A stretch of 64,000 nt of DNA. Source: Rhizobiales bacterium Ga0077537 (lineage in GTDB: Bacteria > Pseudomonadota > Alphaproteobacteria > Rhizobiales > Hyphomicrobiaceae). Under the pieces are notes generated by a model that saw only the letters and a list, made by a program, of their open reading frames with translations, did no database searches and was not told the origin of the DNA. Location of the stretch: NCBI GenBank assembly GCA_001464955.1, contig LNEM01000006.1:62001-126000 (forward strand), in the 5' to 3' direction. The stretch's first letter is position 1, and every line of letters begins with the position of its first letter. The position numbers were made by a program, and so were the translations under genes. Below, piece by piece: positions 15,639 through 25,796 of this stretch.

Positions 15639-16469
15639 ATGCTGAGATCCTCTACCAGGACACTGACCGTCGCAGCCCTTGCCGGCTGGCTCATGATGAC
15701 GGCTCCGGCTCGCGCCGAGACCTGCAATCCGATCGACCCACCGACCTTGCTCGGGCAGGGTTACACGCTCGTCATCGCCCGTCCCGAAGGCCGGGAGATG
15801 TGTTTCACGATCGCCAAGTCGGCCGGTATCGCGGCCGGTCGCGTCACGGTGCTGACCGTGCGCCCGGTGCTCAACGCGTCGGTGAGCGATATCGATGTGC
15901 TGGTCACCAAGGAGCGCTCGGCGGCGAAGGGCACCCGTCCCCACCACGCTGCGGATCTGTCCGCACCGGATCTTCTGGGTGGCGCCCAGATCTTCGTCAA
16001 TGCCGACGAGGACCGTCATCTGACGGTCCGCGTGCGTCCCCGTCATGACCAGGACTATCGGCTCGCGGTGATCGGGCACGAGATTGAGATCGCCGGTGTG
16101 ATCGGGGCCGCGACGATCGATTCGATCGCGCACATCGCCCTCGACATCATCATGCGGGAGATGGGCCTCAAGGATGCCAGACTGCCGTTTGTCGATCATC
16201 GGATGCTGAGCGTCGGGCTGAAAGCTGTCACCGGTGCCGCCAAGGGGCACTCCGGCGAGGAGATCGCGGCCAGCATCGTCATTCAGACGGCGATCAAGGA
16301 AGTGCTGGCGGGGACAGACGTTCCGCGAGAGGCGGCGATCATCGCGGCGGCCTTCATCACGCATGCCTGGCGCGAGGTAGCAAAGAATGCGCTGCGCCCG
16401 TTCCAGCGGCCTTTGCCGGATCACGTGAGGGATACGTCCCAGCCCTCGACGGCTTCCCTGCTCGACTGA
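15639..16469 (+). CDS. Exported protein of the TraG-like operon
   Basis: A 276-residue protein with a clear Sec signal peptide (MLRSSTRTLTVAALAGWLMM then TAPARAETC, cleavage after ARA). The mature part starts with two Cys (residues 29 and 50) that could form a disulfide, and has several beta-rich segments (IDVLVTKERS, LTVRVRPRHDQDYRL) before a helical C-terminus. It begins five bases after the previous stop behind GAGGAAGGAG. Likely periplasmic partner of the neighbouring membrane proteins; function unknown. Confidence 0.6.
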   Translation: MLRSSTRTLTVAALAGWLMMTAPARAETCNPIDPPTLLGQGYTLVIARPEGREMCFTIAKSAGIAAGRVTVLTVRPVLNASVSDIDVLVTKERSAAKGTRPHHAADLSAPDLLGGAQIFVNADEDRHLTVRVRPRHDQDYRLAVIGHEIEIAGVIGAATIDSIAHIALDIIMREMGLKDARLPFVDHRMLSVGLKAVTGAAKGHSGEEIAASIVIQTAIKEVLAGTDVPREAAIIAAAFITHAWREVAKNALRPFQRPLPDHVRDTSQPSTASLLD

Positions 16470-16493
16470 GTCGCCCGATCGAGGAGCTGACCC

Positions 16494-16742
16494 ATGACAA
16501 CCCCATACGATCATCACGACTATCGACACCACGTGGAACGATTGGACGCGAAGCGGCGCGAGGAGCGCGCCGCCTATCGTGATGCGATCCGGCAGCAACT
16601 TCCCGATTCCGAGGCGATGCCGAGCGACGGGCGTTGGCAGCTGAGCTTCCTCGTTCGCTTCATCATCCAGCTCGCGTTCTGGAGCTGGCTGCTCTGGTGG
16701 CTCGCCGGCATGCCCAAGATTCCGATCCGCTGGCTGCAGTAG
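16494..16742 (+). CDS. Small single-pass membrane protein
   Basis: Eighty-two residues: a charged N-terminal half (YRHHVERLDAKRREERAAYR) and one C-terminal membrane helix (FIIQLAFWSWLLWWLAGMP). A GAGGAG site precedes the ATG. It sits immediately before the TraG-like ATPase and may be a small accessory subunit. No family recognised. Confidence 0.6.
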   Translation: MTTPYDHHDYRHHVERLDAKRREERAAYRDAIRQQLPDSEAMPSDGRWQLSFLVRFIIQLAFWSWLLWWLAGMPKIPIRWLQ

Positions 16743-16783
16743 CCGTCACCGCACAGAGAGACCGAAACTCGGGAGCACAAGCC

Positions 16784-18481
16784 ATGGCCTTTCTCGATAC
16801 CGTCCTCGAACGCCTGTCGGGCGTCAAACCGGCCGGCACGACCCAAGACCAGAGTGCCGCGCCACCAAAGCCGGTGGTGCAGCGCGCACCGCTACCGGCT
16901 GCACCGCAGCCGGTGAGGATTCCGCGGCGCCGACGCAATGTGGATCGGCGCACCTACCTCGCACGCAACGACACGCCGCTCGTCCGGCTGTCGCCGAATG
17001 ACTATTGGACGATCGAGGATTCCTATAGCGGCTGTCATATTTTTGGCGGAAACGGTAGCGGCAAGACAACAGGCAGTGGACAGACGATCGCCAAGGCGTT
17101 TCTCCGCGCCGGCTTCGGCGGTCTTGTGCTTTGCGCGAAACCCGACGAGGCGGCGCGCTGGATGTCCTATGCGAAAGCGACCGGCCGCGCAAAGCATCTG
17201 ATCGTCGTCCGCGAGGACGGACCATGGCGATTCAACGTCCTCCAGTATGAACTCAATCGACCAGGAGATCCGGCGGGTCGCGTGGACGGGGTCGTGACCA
17301 TCCTGATGAATTTGATTGAGCAGAGCGGGCGCCGCACAAGCGGCGAGGACGGAGCGTTCTGGCAACAAAGTGCCGAACAGCTCCTCAGGAACACGCTCAT
17401 GGTGCTGGTGGCGGGAAGCCGCGAGATCAGCCTGCTCGACGTGCAGAAGTTCATCGACGCCATCCCGAGAGATGCCAACGCGATCGATAGCGAGGACTGG
17501 AAGGCCGGCGAAATAGCGCAGCGCCTGGCCGACGCGCGGGCCGCCTACGAGGCGGCTGGCCGTCTCGCCGACTACGACGCTATCGAGCACTACCTCGTCA
17601 AAGTGTTCCCCTCACTGTCGGATCGAACGCGGTCGAGCGTGACCTTTACGCTGTCGACAATGCTGCAGGATCTGTTGGTTGGCACACTGAGAGAAATGTT
17701 TGCCACCGGCACAAATTTCTATCCGGACGATATTATGGAAGGGGCCATCGTCGTGCTCGATTTGCCGGCGATCGAGAAGCGCGGCTATGCGACGGCACAG
17801 ACGATGTTCAAGGTCGTGTTTCAGGCCTGCGCTCTGCGTCGCATGGCGACGGCCAATCGCGACACGCGGCCGGTGTTCCTGTGGGCAGACGAGTCACATT
17901 TCTTTACAACGGAATTCGACAATCGGTTCCAGTCGCTGGCGCGCGCGGCGCGCGTCGCCACCGTCTATCTGACGCAGAACATCTCGGCGTACCGCTCCAA
18001 GCTCGGCACCCAGAATTCGGGCGATCTGACGAACTGGCTGATGGGCCTGTTCCAGACCCACATTTTCCACGCCCAGAGCGATCCCGCCACGATCGAGCAC
18101 GCGCAAAAGCTCTTCGGCAAGCGCGAGATCACGCGCGTCAACGACAGCGCATCGAGCGCGACGGGCACCAACAACAGCCGGGCCTATAGCAACGGCGGAT
18201 CGTCCAGCTCGAGCAACAGCTCGTGGAATTCGTCGTGGACCTACGGGAGTACCGACACGCGCGGCACCAACCGGACGACGACGATGGGCTACGCGACATC
18301 GACCAGCGTGGAGCATGTGCTGGAGGCGCACCAGTTCACGGCCCTGTCGACCGGCAGCGACCAGCTGCCGGTCGCGCAGCGGCACCTCAGGGGCATCGCG
18401 CAAGCCTGGGTGTTCCGCCTCGGGCGGACGTGGTCGACCGGCGACACACACCTTCTTGCACACTTCGACAGGAGGATCTGA
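16784..18481 (+). CDS. VirD4/TraG-type coupling ATPase
   Basis: A 565-residue P-loop ATPase of the type IV coupling/TraG-VirD4 group. Walker A GGNGSGKTTG follows the IEDSYSGCHIF strand at about residue 90. The Walker B-like strand is PVFLWADESHFF, and the TraM-recognition region follows (YLTQNISAYRSKLGTQ). A Ser/Asn-rich low-complexity linker lies at about 465-500. The N-terminal membrane anchor usual in this family is missing, which suggests that the small membrane proteins beside it provide the docking. No VirB or relaxase genes lie in this operon, so it is an orphan. It overlaps the next gene by one base. Confidence 0.8.
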   Translation: MAFLDTVLERLSGVKPAGTTQDQSAAPPKPVVQRAPLPAAPQPVRIPRRRRNVDRRTYLARNDTPLVRLSPNDYWTIEDSYSGCHIFGGNGSGKTTGSGQTIAKAFLRAGFGGLVLCAKPDEAARWMSYAKATGRAKHLIVVREDGPWRFNVLQYELNRPGDPAGRVDGVVTILMNLIEQSGRRTSGEDGAFWQQSAEQLLRNTLMVLVAGSREISLLDVQKFIDAIPRDANAIDSEDWKAGEIAQRLADARAAYEAAGRLADYDAIEHYLVKVFPSLSDRTRSSVTFTLSTMLQDLLVGTLREMFATGTNFYPDDIMEGAIVVLDLPAIEKRGYATAQTMFKVVFQACALRRMATANRDTRPVFLWADESHFFTTEFDNRFQSLARAARVATVYLTQNISAYRSKLGTQNSGDLTNWLMGLFQTHIFHAQSDPATIEHAQKLFGKREITRVNDSASSATGTNNSRAYSNGGSSSSSNSSWNSSWTYGSTDTRGTNRTTTMGYATSTSVEHVLEAHQFTALSTGSDQLPVAQRHLRGIAQAWVFRLGRTWSTGDTHLLAHFDRRI

Positions 18482-19158
18482 TGAGCCCGAAACGCCTCGT
18501 CCTGTTCCTGACACTGATGGTGGCCTGGCCCTATTGGCTGTTGTTGCGATCGAGGTTCGGCGAGCACTTCCTGGTGCTGCTGTTCCTCGCCTGGGGGCTC
18601 GGCTATGCGGTCACCTGGAGCCTGAGGCAGCCGGAGATGATCGAGCACTGGCAGCACATTCCCGAGCTGGAGATCCTCCATCAATTGCTGCCGCTGCTCG
18701 AAGGCTTCTACCGCGACTCGATCGCGATTTGGGGGGTGCAGCTCGCCTTCGTCTTCTTCCAGCGCCTCGGCGTGTTCCTGGGTGAAACCGAGCCGCCGCA
18801 CCGCTGGTACACGGGCTGCTTCTGGCTCGCCCGCTACAATTACGCAATCCCCGATATCCTCGGGGCGGCGTTCATTTGGTTCACGATGGCGGCGATCCTG
18901 TCGAATCGCATCGATGAACTCGCCACGTCGGCTCCGATGGTGGCCGGCGTGATCGCGGCAGGCTTCATCGTCGTCGCCTATGCGAGCTTTCTCAATGGCC
19001 ACAATCTGCCGTTCGGAGCGCCCCACGGCCGCCAGACAAGCAAGCGTGCCCCGCGTTACATCGCCCGCCTGAGGACGACCGCACAGCGATCGCGCGAAGG
19101 CCTCGGCCACATCTTCTCCCGTCGCGATCCGACACTGAACCGGATTTCGCGCAAGTAA
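18481..19158 (+). CDS. Multi-pass membrane protein of the TraG-like operon
   Basis: A 225-residue protein with about five hydrophobic segments, beginning RLVLFLTLMVAWPYWLLL and including LVLLFLAWGLGYAVTW and PMVAGVIAAGFIVVAYASF. The C-terminal tail is basic (RYIARLRTTAQRSREGL). The ATG overlaps the ATPase stop and has AGGAGG ahead of it, so translation is coupled. It is probably the membrane partner of the soluble ATPase. No homologue recognised. Confidence 0.6.
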   Translation: MSPKRLVLFLTLMVAWPYWLLLRSRFGEHFLVLLFLAWGLGYAVTWSLRQPEMIEHWQHIPELEILHQLLPLLEGFYRDSIAIWGVQLAFVFFQRLGVFLGETEPPHRWYTGCFWLARYNYAIPDILGAAFIWFTMAAILSNRIDELATSAPMVAGVIAAGFIVVAYASFLNGHNLPFGAPHGRQTSKRAPRYIARLRTTAQRSREGLGHIFSRRDPTLNRISRK

Positions 19159-19208
19159 GAGCGCGCGACGATTGACAGAGACAGGCGCGACAGGCTTCCT
19201 CGACGAGG

Positions 19209-19538
19209 ATGAGACGACGGGAGCCGGTCGTGCTGACAGACGAGCAGAAGCGGGCGATCGAGATGCAGGCGGCGCAGGCCATCCGGCGGAGCTGGGGCGG
19301 TCTCAATGGCGGTCGGGCCCGTGGAGTGATCGACGACATCCGCGTCAAGGTGATCGAAGAAGGCTGGTTCGGCAAGCCGACCTCGGACCAGCTCAACGAC
19401 ATGCGCTATCTCGCCAACGAGCCCGACAAGGCGGGGCTCGGCCGCCTCTACGAGATCGGCGCCGAGAAGCTCGAAGCCGCCCGCGAAGCGGTGTTCGGCA
19501 AGGACCCGCGCCAGCGCGAACCGGAGGCCGAGCGGTGA
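19209..19538 (+). CDS. Small hydrophilic protein at end of TraG-like operon
   Basis: A 109-residue charged protein (LTDEQKRAIEMQAAQAIRR, later LNDMRYLANEPDKAGLGRLY). Mostly helical, no motifs. Fifty bases after the previous stop, last gene of the rightward operon. Function unknown. Confidence 0.5.
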   Translation: MRRREPVVLTDEQKRAIEMQAAQAIRRSWGGLNGGRARGVIDDIRVKVIEEGWFGKPTSDQLNDMRYLANEPDKAGLGRLYEIGAEKLEAAREAVFGKDPRQREPEAER

Positions 19539-19899
19539 TGTCCGGCTGCACCAGCGTGTCGCGGTGTCGCCCTAAACCGTGCCTGAATGACCGGTCCCGG
19601 CAATCGCGACCGTGGGCTTGGTGGTCGCCAAGTCGTCGATTTTGACCCACAGCAGTCATACTGCGCAAGTTCGGATCAGACCTAATAGGGTCTGTTCATG
19701 GGCTCTCAAGCCGAAGTCCTGCAAGTGCCTGACGCCAAGCTTAGTGCAACATTGGTGGCGGAGCGCCGCCCAACAAGTGCGGAAGCGTCACTTCGGCTGC
19801 GGGATCCCACGTGGTTCCGAAGTCTTGCCGTAAGTGGCGCGGGATCTGGCGTTGCGGCACCCAGGTGGACAAGCAAACAACGCCCGTGGCTACCTGCCG
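19539..19899. other. Junction between transfer operon and sulfur cargo
   Basis: No gene is supported. Frames here lack ribosome sites and look like decay. The region marks the point where the rightward accessory operon meets the end of the leftward sulfate operon, a plausible insertion boundary. Confidence 0.3.
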
Positions 19900-20985
19900 T
19901 CAAAGCGACTGATAAGGAAACGCTCTCAGCCTGTTTGCGCTGAGGCGCACGTGCTTCCCGACCTTTAGGTCCAGGCCGCCGAGTCGATCACGCGGAACCT
20001 CTGCCTCAAAGGTTGGGTAGCTGCCGGTGCCGTTGAGTATCGTCTCGCCTTTGAGTTCGATTCGCGCGACAGGCCCATTGATCAGAACGCGCTCTACCCT
20101 CGCTCGGAGGCCAGGTCCTGCGCTATCGATCGACAATATTTGGAGTTCGTGTGGGCGAGCTAGAGCGATGGCCTTCTCGCCTTCACCGATTCCATGCGCA
20201 ACGACAGGCAACCAATCACCGGCGAGTTCGAGTTCATCGCCACGGATACGGCCTGGAAACCGATTGACCGCGCCAAGAAAACTGCAAGCGAACTCCGTAG
20301 CCGGCGTCTCGTAAACGTCCTGAGCCGCGCCGACCTGTTCAACCCGCCCTTTGTTCATCAGCACGATCTCGTCGGCAACGTCGAGCGCCTCATCCTGATC
20401 ATGGGTGACGAAGATCGACGTCAGATGGAGTTCGCTGTGAAGCCGCCTCAGCCACCCCCGCAGCTCCTTGCGCACCTGCGCATCGAGTGCGCCGAATGGC
20501 TCGTCGAGCAACAGCACCCGCGGCTCCACGGCGAGTGCCCTGGCGAGAGCGATGCGCTGGCGCTGCCCTCCCGACAGTTGCGTCGGATAGCGACTGGCGA
20601 GCCAGCCGAGCTGCACCAGTTCGAGAAGGTCGTCGACGCGCTTGCGGATCTGAGCCTCGCTCGGCCGGGCGACGCGAGGCTTCACGCGCAACCCGAACGC
20701 AACGTTCTCAAACACCGTCATGTGCCTGAAGAGAGCGTAGTGCTGAAAGACAAATCCCACCTGTCGCTCGCGGACGTGGCGATCGGAGGCGTCCTGGTCG
20801 CCAAGCAGCACACGTCCGGAATCTGCCCACTCCAATCCAGCGATAATTCGAAGAAGTGTCGTCTTTCCGCAACCGGATGGGCCAAGGAGTGCAATCAGTT
20901 TGCCCGGTGCGAAGTCGAGGCTGACACCGTCGAGCGCAGTGAACGGCCCGAAGCGCTTGGTGATGTCGCGGACAGCGATGCTCAT
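19900..20985 (-). CDS. cysA: Sulfate/thiosulfate ABC transporter ATPase
   Basis: A 361-residue ATPase that powers sulfate import with CysT and CysW. Walker [11 protein letters not shown]-loop FVFQHYALF, signature [15 protein letters not shown], Walker [13 protein letters not shown] and the switch His in [10 protein letters not shown] are all intact. A C-terminal TOBE-like domain with [11 protein letters not shown] follows. MSIAVRD is taken as the start and overlaps the cysW stop by four bases. It is the last gene of the leftward sulfate operon. Confidence 0.95.
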   Translation of the reverse strand: MSIAVRDITKRFGPFTALDGVSLDFAPGKLIALLGPSGCGKTTLLRIIAGLEWADSGRVLLGDQDASDRHVRERQVGFVFQHYALFRHMTVFENVAFGLRVKPRVARPSEAQIRKRVDDLLELVQLGWLASRYPTQLSGGQRQRIALARALAVEPRVLLLDEPFGALDAQVRKELRGWLRRLHSELHLTSIFVTHDQDEALDVADEIVLMNKGRVEQVGAAQDVYETPATEFACSFLGAVNRFPGRIRGDELELAGDWLPVVAHGIGEGEKAIALARPHELQILSIDSAGPGLRARVERVLINGPVARIELKGETILNGTGSYPTFEAEVPRDRLGGLDLKVGKHVRLSANRLRAFPYQSL

Positions 20986-21881
20986 GGCGTGTCTCCGACC
21001 GTACCTTGCTGTGCCGTGCGCCACTCGATGTAGGACTTCAAAGCCAGCGTCAGGAGCGCAAGCAATGCGAGCAGCGAGGCCACTGCGAAGGCGGCAGCAA
21101 ATTGGTATTCATTGTAGAGGATTTCGACGTGCAAAGGCATTGTGTTCGTCAAGCCTCTGATGTGTCCGGATACCACGGAGACCGCGCCGAACTCGCCCAT
21201 CGCACGCGCGTTGCATAAGATGACGCCATAGAGCAGTGCCCACTTGATGTTCGGTAGCGTCACGCGCCTGAACATCTGCCAGCCGGTGGCCCCGAGAGTC
21301 AGCGCTGCCTCCTCCTCCTCGGTGCCTTGGGCCTGCATCAAGGGGATCAACTCGCGCGCGACGAAGGGGAAAGTCACGAAGACTGTCGCAAGGACGATAC
21401 CCGGCACGGCAAAAATGACCTTGATGTCGTTCTCACGGAGCCATGGGCCGAACCAGCCTTGAGCACCGAACACAAGGACGAAGACAAGACCGGCGATGAC
21501 CGGCGAGACCGAAAACGGCAGGTCGATCAGGGTGATCAGGAATTGCTTGCCTTTGAAGTCGAACTTTGTGATTGCCCATGCGGCGGCAATACCGAATACG
21601 AGGTTCATCGGGACGGATACGGCAGCAACGATCAGGGTCAGCTTGATCGCTGATAGAGCATCGGGCTCCGTGAGTGCGGCAACGTAGACGCTCAAACCAC
21701 GACGAAGTGCTTCCACGAAGACCGCGGCCAGCGGCATCACCAGGAATAGGGCGAAGAAGGCAAGAGACGTCGCCAGGATGATCCTGCGTGCCCATGGATT
21801 GTCTCGTGTCGCAGGGTTTTCCTCGAAGCGGGCACTGGCCGATCTGCCGCGTAGATCCAGGGTTCCAGATGCTCCAGCCAT
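20982..21881 (-). CDS. cysW: Sulfate ABC transporter permease CysW
   Basis: A 299-residue inner-membrane permease with six or so membrane helices and the EAA loop [20 protein letters not shown] that contacts CysA. CysW forms the channel with CysT. The region [11 protein letters not shown] near the C-terminal third is the family signature. The start follows the cysT stop by a one-base overlap. Confidence 0.95.
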   Translation of the reverse strand: MAGASGTLDLRGRSASARFEENPATRDNPWARRIILATSLAFFALFLVMPLAAVFVEALRRGLSVYVAALTEPDALSAIKLTLIVAAVSVPMNLVFGIAAAWAITKFDFKGKQFLITLIDLPFSVSPVIAGLVFVLVFGAQGWFGPWLRENDIKVIFAVPGIVLATVFVTFPFVARELIPLMQAQGTEEEEAALTLGATGWQMFRRVTLPNIKWALLYGVILCNARAMGEFGAVSVVSGHIRGLTNTMPLHVEILYNEYQFAAAFAVASLLALLALLTLALKSYIEWRTAQQGTVGDTP

Positions 21882-22717
21882 CAGCTCACCTTTCGGGCGC
21901 TGCGGCGGGTCCACTCTTGAAGCAGATTGATCAGCAGCAAGAGTACGAAGGAGAATACAAGCATGACGGACGCAACAGCCGTCGCGCCTGCATAGTCGTA
22001 CTGCTCCAGCTTGGTAATGATGATCAGCGGCGTGATCTCGGAGACCATCGGCAGGTTGCCTGCGATGAAAATCACCGAGCCGTACTCACCAACGGCACGG
22101 GCAAAGGCCAGTGCGAACCCAGTCAACAAGGCTGGTAGAAGCGCTGGCAGTACGACGCGAATTACGGTCTGCCAGCGGCTAGCGCCGAGTGAAGCGGCTG
22201 CCTCCTCGACCTCGGCCTCCAGATCTTCAAGAACGGGCTGCACGGTCCGCACGACAAATGGCAAGCCGATAAAGATCAAGGCAACGAGGACCCCGGTTGG
22301 CGTGAATGCAATCTTGATCCCGAGCGGCTCCAGGTACTGGCCAAGCCAACCGTTCTTGGCATAGAGCGCTGTGAGAGATATCCCGGCCACCGCCGTCGGC
22401 AGAGCGAACGGCAGATCGATCAGCGCATCGACCAGCTTGCGACCGGGAAACGAATAGCGCACCAGCGACCATGCCAGCATGAGACCGAACACAACGTTGA
22501 CGGCTGCCGCAAGCAATGATGCACCGAAGCTAAGCCTGTAGGTCGCAACGACACGCGGCGCACTGATTGCTTCCCACAAAGCCCCTGCCGACATCGTCGC
22601 CGTCTTGAGAAAGACTGCAGAGAGCGGGATGAGCACAATCAGGGATAGGTACGCCAGGGTGAATCCCAGCGATAACCCGAACCCAGGCAGGATACGCCTC
22701 TGCACGCCAACCATCAT
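21881..22717 (-). CDS. cysT: Sulfate ABC transporter permease CysT
   Basis: A 278-residue membrane protein. The EAA loop reads [20 protein letters not shown] and is followed by the family motif [17 protein letters not shown]. It pairs with CysW, also known as CysU in enteric bacteria. It overlaps the stop of the first sulfate-binding gene by four bases (22714-22717). Length and helix layout are typical. Confidence 0.95.
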   Translation of the reverse strand: MMVGVQRRILPGFGLSLGFTLAYLSLIVLIPLSAVFLKTATMSAGALWEAISAPRVVATYRLSFGASLLAAAVNVVFGLMLAWSLVRYSFPGRKLVDALIDLPFALPTAVAGISLTALYAKNGWLGQYLEPLGIKIAFTPTGVLVALIFIGLPFVVRTVQPVLEDLEAEVEEAAASLGASRWQTVIRVVLPALLPALLTGFALAFARAVGEYGSVIFIAGNLPMVSEITPLIIITKLEQYDYAGATAVASVMLVFSFVLLLLINLLQEWTRRSARKVS

Positions 22718-23730
22718 CGCCTCACGATGATCTGGTCGTAGATCCCGCCGTCGGCAAAATGCTCTGCTTGAACCTTTGCCCAGCCCCCTAGCTGATCTTC
22801 GACCGTGAAAGTCTTTATGGCAGGAAAGCGGCTGGAATGCGCCGCCAGTACCATTGGGTCACGCGGCCGGAAATGATGCTTGGCAATGATGGTCTGACCT
22901 TGCGGTGAGAACAGGAATTCTAGGTAGGCCGTCGCCTGCTTGCGGGTCCCCTTCTTGTCGACAACTGAAGATACGATCGCGACCGGTGCTGAGGCGTCGA
23001 TGCTGAGCGACGGATAGACGACCTCGAACTTGTCTGCCCCGAGCTCCGCAATGAGCGCAATGGCCTCGTTCTCGAATGTGACGAGCACATCGCCGACGTC
23101 GCGCTGTGTGAAGGTAGTCGACGCTCCACGACCGCCGCCATCCAGGACTGGCACATTAGCGAACAGCGCTTTCACGAACTCGCGTGCTCTCTCAGGCGTT
23201 CCATCGCGCGTCAAGGCATAGCCCCAGGCTGCGAGATAGGTGTAGCGACCGTTTCCTGAAGTCTTCGGATTGGGGACGATGACGCCGAGCCCGGGTCGCA
23301 CCAGATCGCTCCAATCCTTGATCGCCTTTGGGTTCCCCTTACGAACGAGGAGAACGGATGTGGTCGAGTAGGGGCTTGCGCCATGAGGAAATGCCTGCCG
23401 CCAGTCCTTATCGACGAGACCGCCACGCTCATGGAGAATATCGATGTCGGGGGCCTGGTTCATGGTGACCACGTCGGCCTCGAGGCCGCCGATCACCGAC
23501 AGCGCCTGTCGCGACGACCCGCCGTGCGACTGATTGACGGTGACGGTCTCGCCCGTCCGCTCGCGCCACCACTGGACGAACGCAGGGTTCACGTCTTTGT
23601 AGAGTTCCCGCGAGACGTCGTAGGACACGTTGAGAAGGCTCGATTGTGCGAGCGCTCCGGCCGCGAGACTGACGCATGAAGCGAGGCCGAAAGCCAACAG
23701 CACGGCAACGCGCTCAATTCGTGTTTTCAC
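22714..23730 (-). CDS. cysP: Sulfate-binding protein (first copy)
   Basis: A 338-residue periplasmic solute-binding protein with a signal peptide ending near LAAGALAQS. Family motifs LLNVSYDVSRELYKDVN, NQSHGGSSRQALSV, VPNPKTSGNGRYTYLAAWG and VTFENEA are present. It captures sulfate or thiosulfate and delivers it to CysTW. A second copy lies two genes upstream, and the two differ enough to suggest old duplication or different ligands. The start overlaps the hydrolase gene end by 17 bases. Confidence 0.93.
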   Translation of the reverse strand: MKTRIERVAVLLAFGLASCVSLAAGALAQSSLLNVSYDVSRELYKDVNPAFVQWWRERTGETVTVNQSHGGSSRQALSVIGGLEADVVTMNQAPDIDILHERGGLVDKDWRQAFPHGASPYSTTSVLLVRKGNPKAIKDWSDLVRPGLGVIVPNPKTSGNGRYTYLAAWGYALTRDGTPERAREFVKALFANVPVLDGGGRGASTTFTQRDVGDVLVTFENEAIALIAELGADKFEVVYPSLSIDASAPVAIVSSVVDKKGTRKQATAYLEFLFSPQGQTIIAKHHFRPRDPMVLAAHSSRFPAIKTFTVEDQLGGWAKVQAEHFADGGIYDQIIVRR

Positions 23731-24388
23731 GGTCCGACCTCACCAATTCGTTGTCGTGCGGCAGTAAGACCGGCCGACGACGGCCCCAACCATCATTTTC
23801 TGGATTGCTTATGCCCAGGCTTGCAAAGTGGGCATGGCCGTGCGCCCTGTCGGTTGGCCGGCGCTGGCCGTCGGAACGCGACGGTCGAGCCAGAGCGGCG
23901 ACGAGGTCGAGCGCATCGGGCCACGGACCATGTCCGGAAGCGACGTTGATGTGACCGGAACAGCCGGCGTCGAACAGCCAGCATCCGAGCTGTCGGGACC
24001 AGAACGTCGCCCGCTCGAACGACATCCACGGATCGTTCCGGCTCGCGACGAGGATCGCTGGTATCGCAAGTCTCTTGGCTAGGCGAGCGTCGGGGATCTC
24101 GAAACGCGATGGATCCGCCGGCGCAACGAGTAGAGCGGCGCCGACGTGCGGACAGCCGCTTTGCACGACATCGATTGCCGCGAGGCAACCGAAGCTGTGG
24201 GCGATGATCAGCGCATCGCCACGGCCGGTCAGCACGTCCGTCCGCAGCACCGCCGCCCAGCGGTCCAGATCAGCGACGGCCCAATCCGGTTGTTCGACCC
24301 GCGTACTCGTCGCGAGTTGCTTCCCGAGCCAGGTTTGCCAGTGCGCATGTCCGCTCCCGTTTAGTCCAGGCAAGATCAGGGGCGTCAT
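23714..24388 (-). CDS. RBBP9/YdeN-type serine hydrolase
   Basis: A 224-residue small alpha/beta hydrolase. LPGLNGSGHAHWQTWL at the N-terminus is typical of the RBBP9/YdeN group. The nucleophile is in AHSFGCLAA, the acid in ASRNDPWMSF, and the His in CSGHINVASGHGPWP. The MTPLIL start has GGGAG six bases upstream; two ATGs further up do not. It sits between the two sulfate-binding genes, so it may act on a sulfur-starvation substrate, but its substrate is unknown. Confidence 0.8.
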   Translation of the reverse strand: MTPLILPGLNGSGHAHWQTWLGKQLATSTRVEQPDWAVADLDRWAAVLRTDVLTGRGDALIIAHSFGCLAAIDVVQSGCPHVGAALLVAPADPSRFEIPDARLAKRLAIPAILVASRNDPWMSFERATFWSRQLGCWLFDAGCSGHINVASGHGPWPDALDLVAALARPSRSDGQRRPTDRAHGHAHFASLGISNPENDGWGRRRPVLLPHDNELVRSDRENTN

Positions 24389-24425
24389 GTCCATCTCCCG
24401 GGGAGGCCTCAACGATCGCAGCCGT

Positions 24426-25454
24426 TCAGCGCTTGGCGTGGATCTGGTCGAATGTGCCGCCGTCGGAGAAGTGCGTCTTCTGCGCCTTCTGCCAGCCGCC
24501 GAAGACGTCGTCGATGGTGAACAGATTGGCCTTCACGAAGACATCGGCGTACTTCGCGGCCGCCTTCGCGCTCCGCGGCCGATAGAAGTGCTTGCCCGCG
24601 AGAACCTGTCCCTCTTCTGAATAGAGATACTCGAGATAGGCTTCCGCCTGCTTGCGCGTGCCGCGCTTGTCGACCACCTTGTCGACGACGGTCACGGGAG
24701 GCTCGGCCAGGATGGTGAGGCTCGGCACTACGATCTCGTACTTCTCCGGACCGAGCTCTTTGAGAGCGAGAAATGCCTCGTTCTCCCAAGATATCAAGAC
24801 ATCGCCGATGCCGCGCTCCGTGAAGGTCGTTGTCGAACCACGGGCACCGGAATCGAGCACTTTCACGTTCTGATAGATCGCCTTTACGAATTCGCGCGCC
24901 TTGTCCTCCGTGCCGCCAGGTTGCTTCAGTGCATACCCCCAGGCAGCCAGGTAGTTCCAGCGCGCGCCACCCGATGTCTTCGGGTTCGGCGTGATCACCT
25001 CGACACCCGGGCGGGCGAGGTCCGGCCAGTCCTTGATGCCCTTCGGGTTTCCTTTGCGCACGAGGAAGACGATCGTCGACGTGTACGGCGACGAATTGTG
25101 CGGCAGCCGCTTCTGCCAGTCGGCCGGAATGAGTTTTCCGTTCTCGTGGAGCGCGTCGATGTCGTAGGCGAGAGCAAGGGTCACGACGTCGGCCTCGAGA
25201 CCATCGATGACCGAGCGTGCCTGCTTGGAGGAGCCACCGTGCGACTGGCGGAACGTCAAGGTTTCGCCGGTCTTCTCCTTCCAATGCTTGATGAATGCGG
25301 CATTGTACTCCTGATAGAACTCCCGCGTCGGATCGTAGGAGACGTTGAGGAGAGTCTGCGTGTGCCCGGCGCTGCTCCCGAAAGTGATACCGAGGGCGAC
25401 GGCAAGAGACCAGAACGACGTGCGAGCACCGCGGCGTGCAGCAGGACCTGACAT
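24426..25454 (-). CDS. Sulfate-binding protein (second copy)
   Basis: A 342-residue periplasmic protein paralogous to the one at 22714. Basic N-terminus and signal peptide ending near SSAGHTQT, then [50 protein letters not shown] and ISWENEA. These match the Sbp/CysP family. A strong hairpin lies upstream of the gene and may set its expression relative to the small genes before it. Confidence 0.92.
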   Translation of the reverse strand: MSGPAARRGARTSFWSLAVALGITFGSSAGHTQTLLNVSYDPTREFYQEYNAAFIKHWKEKTGETLTFRQSHGGSSKQARSVIDGLEADVVTLALAYDIDALHENGKLIPADWQKRLPHNSSPYTSTIVFLVRKGNPKGIKDWPDLARPGVEVITPNPKTSGGARWNYLAAWGYALKQPGGTEDKAREFVKAIYQNVKVLDSGARGSTTTFTERGIGDVLISWENEAFLALKELGPEKYEIVVPSLTILAEPPVTVVDKVVDKRGTRKQAEAYLEYLYSEEGQVLAGKHFYRPRSAKAAAKYADVFVKANLFTIDDVFGGWQKAQKTHFSDGGTFDQIHAKR

Positions 25455-25534
25455 GAGTATTCTCCGGCTATGGTTTGCCGCACCCCAGGCGGTCGCGGCG
25501 GATGTTGAATTCGATTTCGAAGAAGTTTTGTTGT

Positions 25535-25567
25535 GGCCCGGGGCAGAAACGGGTTCTGCCCCGGGCC
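25535..25567. repeat. Perfect 14-bp stem-loop before sulfate-binding gene
   Basis: GGCCCGGGGCAGAA, a 5-base loop ACGGG, and TTCTGCCCCGGGCC form an uninterrupted GC-rich hairpin. On the transcribed strand no run of T follows, so it is not a standard terminator; it may be an mRNA stability or processing element between the small genes and the binding-protein gene. Confidence 0.6.
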
Positions 25568-25607
25568 GAGACGGGTGACGGCCCCCGCCCCATTGGCGCT
25601 TCCCAAC

Positions 25608-25796
25608 TCACATGTGGAAGTGGGAAGTCAGAATGGCGATCTCGATCCGCTCATCCTCGGTCAACGCGGCGTCGTCTTGGGATTGTCTGGGCCAGTTCGA
25701 GTATGAGCCCTCGGTTTGCGACAACGTTTTGATCGCATCCAACCAGGTATCAGCGAGCCAGGACCCTATGTGCGAGAACCAGTTCATGACGATCAT
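25608..25796 (-). CDS. Small hypothetical protein in sulfate operon
   Basis: Sixty-two residues, MIVMNWFSHIGSWLADTWLD onward, with an aromatic amphipathic N-terminus and acidic C-terminus (DDAALTEDERIEIAIL). It overlaps the upstream gene by four bases and precedes the hairpin and sulfate-binding gene. Function unknown; the location suggests a role linked to sulfate uptake. Confidence 0.5.
   Translation of the reverse strand: MIVMNWFSHIGSWLADTWLDAIKTLSQTEGSYSNWPRQSQDDAALTEDERIEIAILTSHFHM

Noticed and set aside
19698-19943. 81-codon plus-strand frame at the cargo boundary
   Set aside because: No ribosome site, runs into the antisense of cysA, no recognisable motif.
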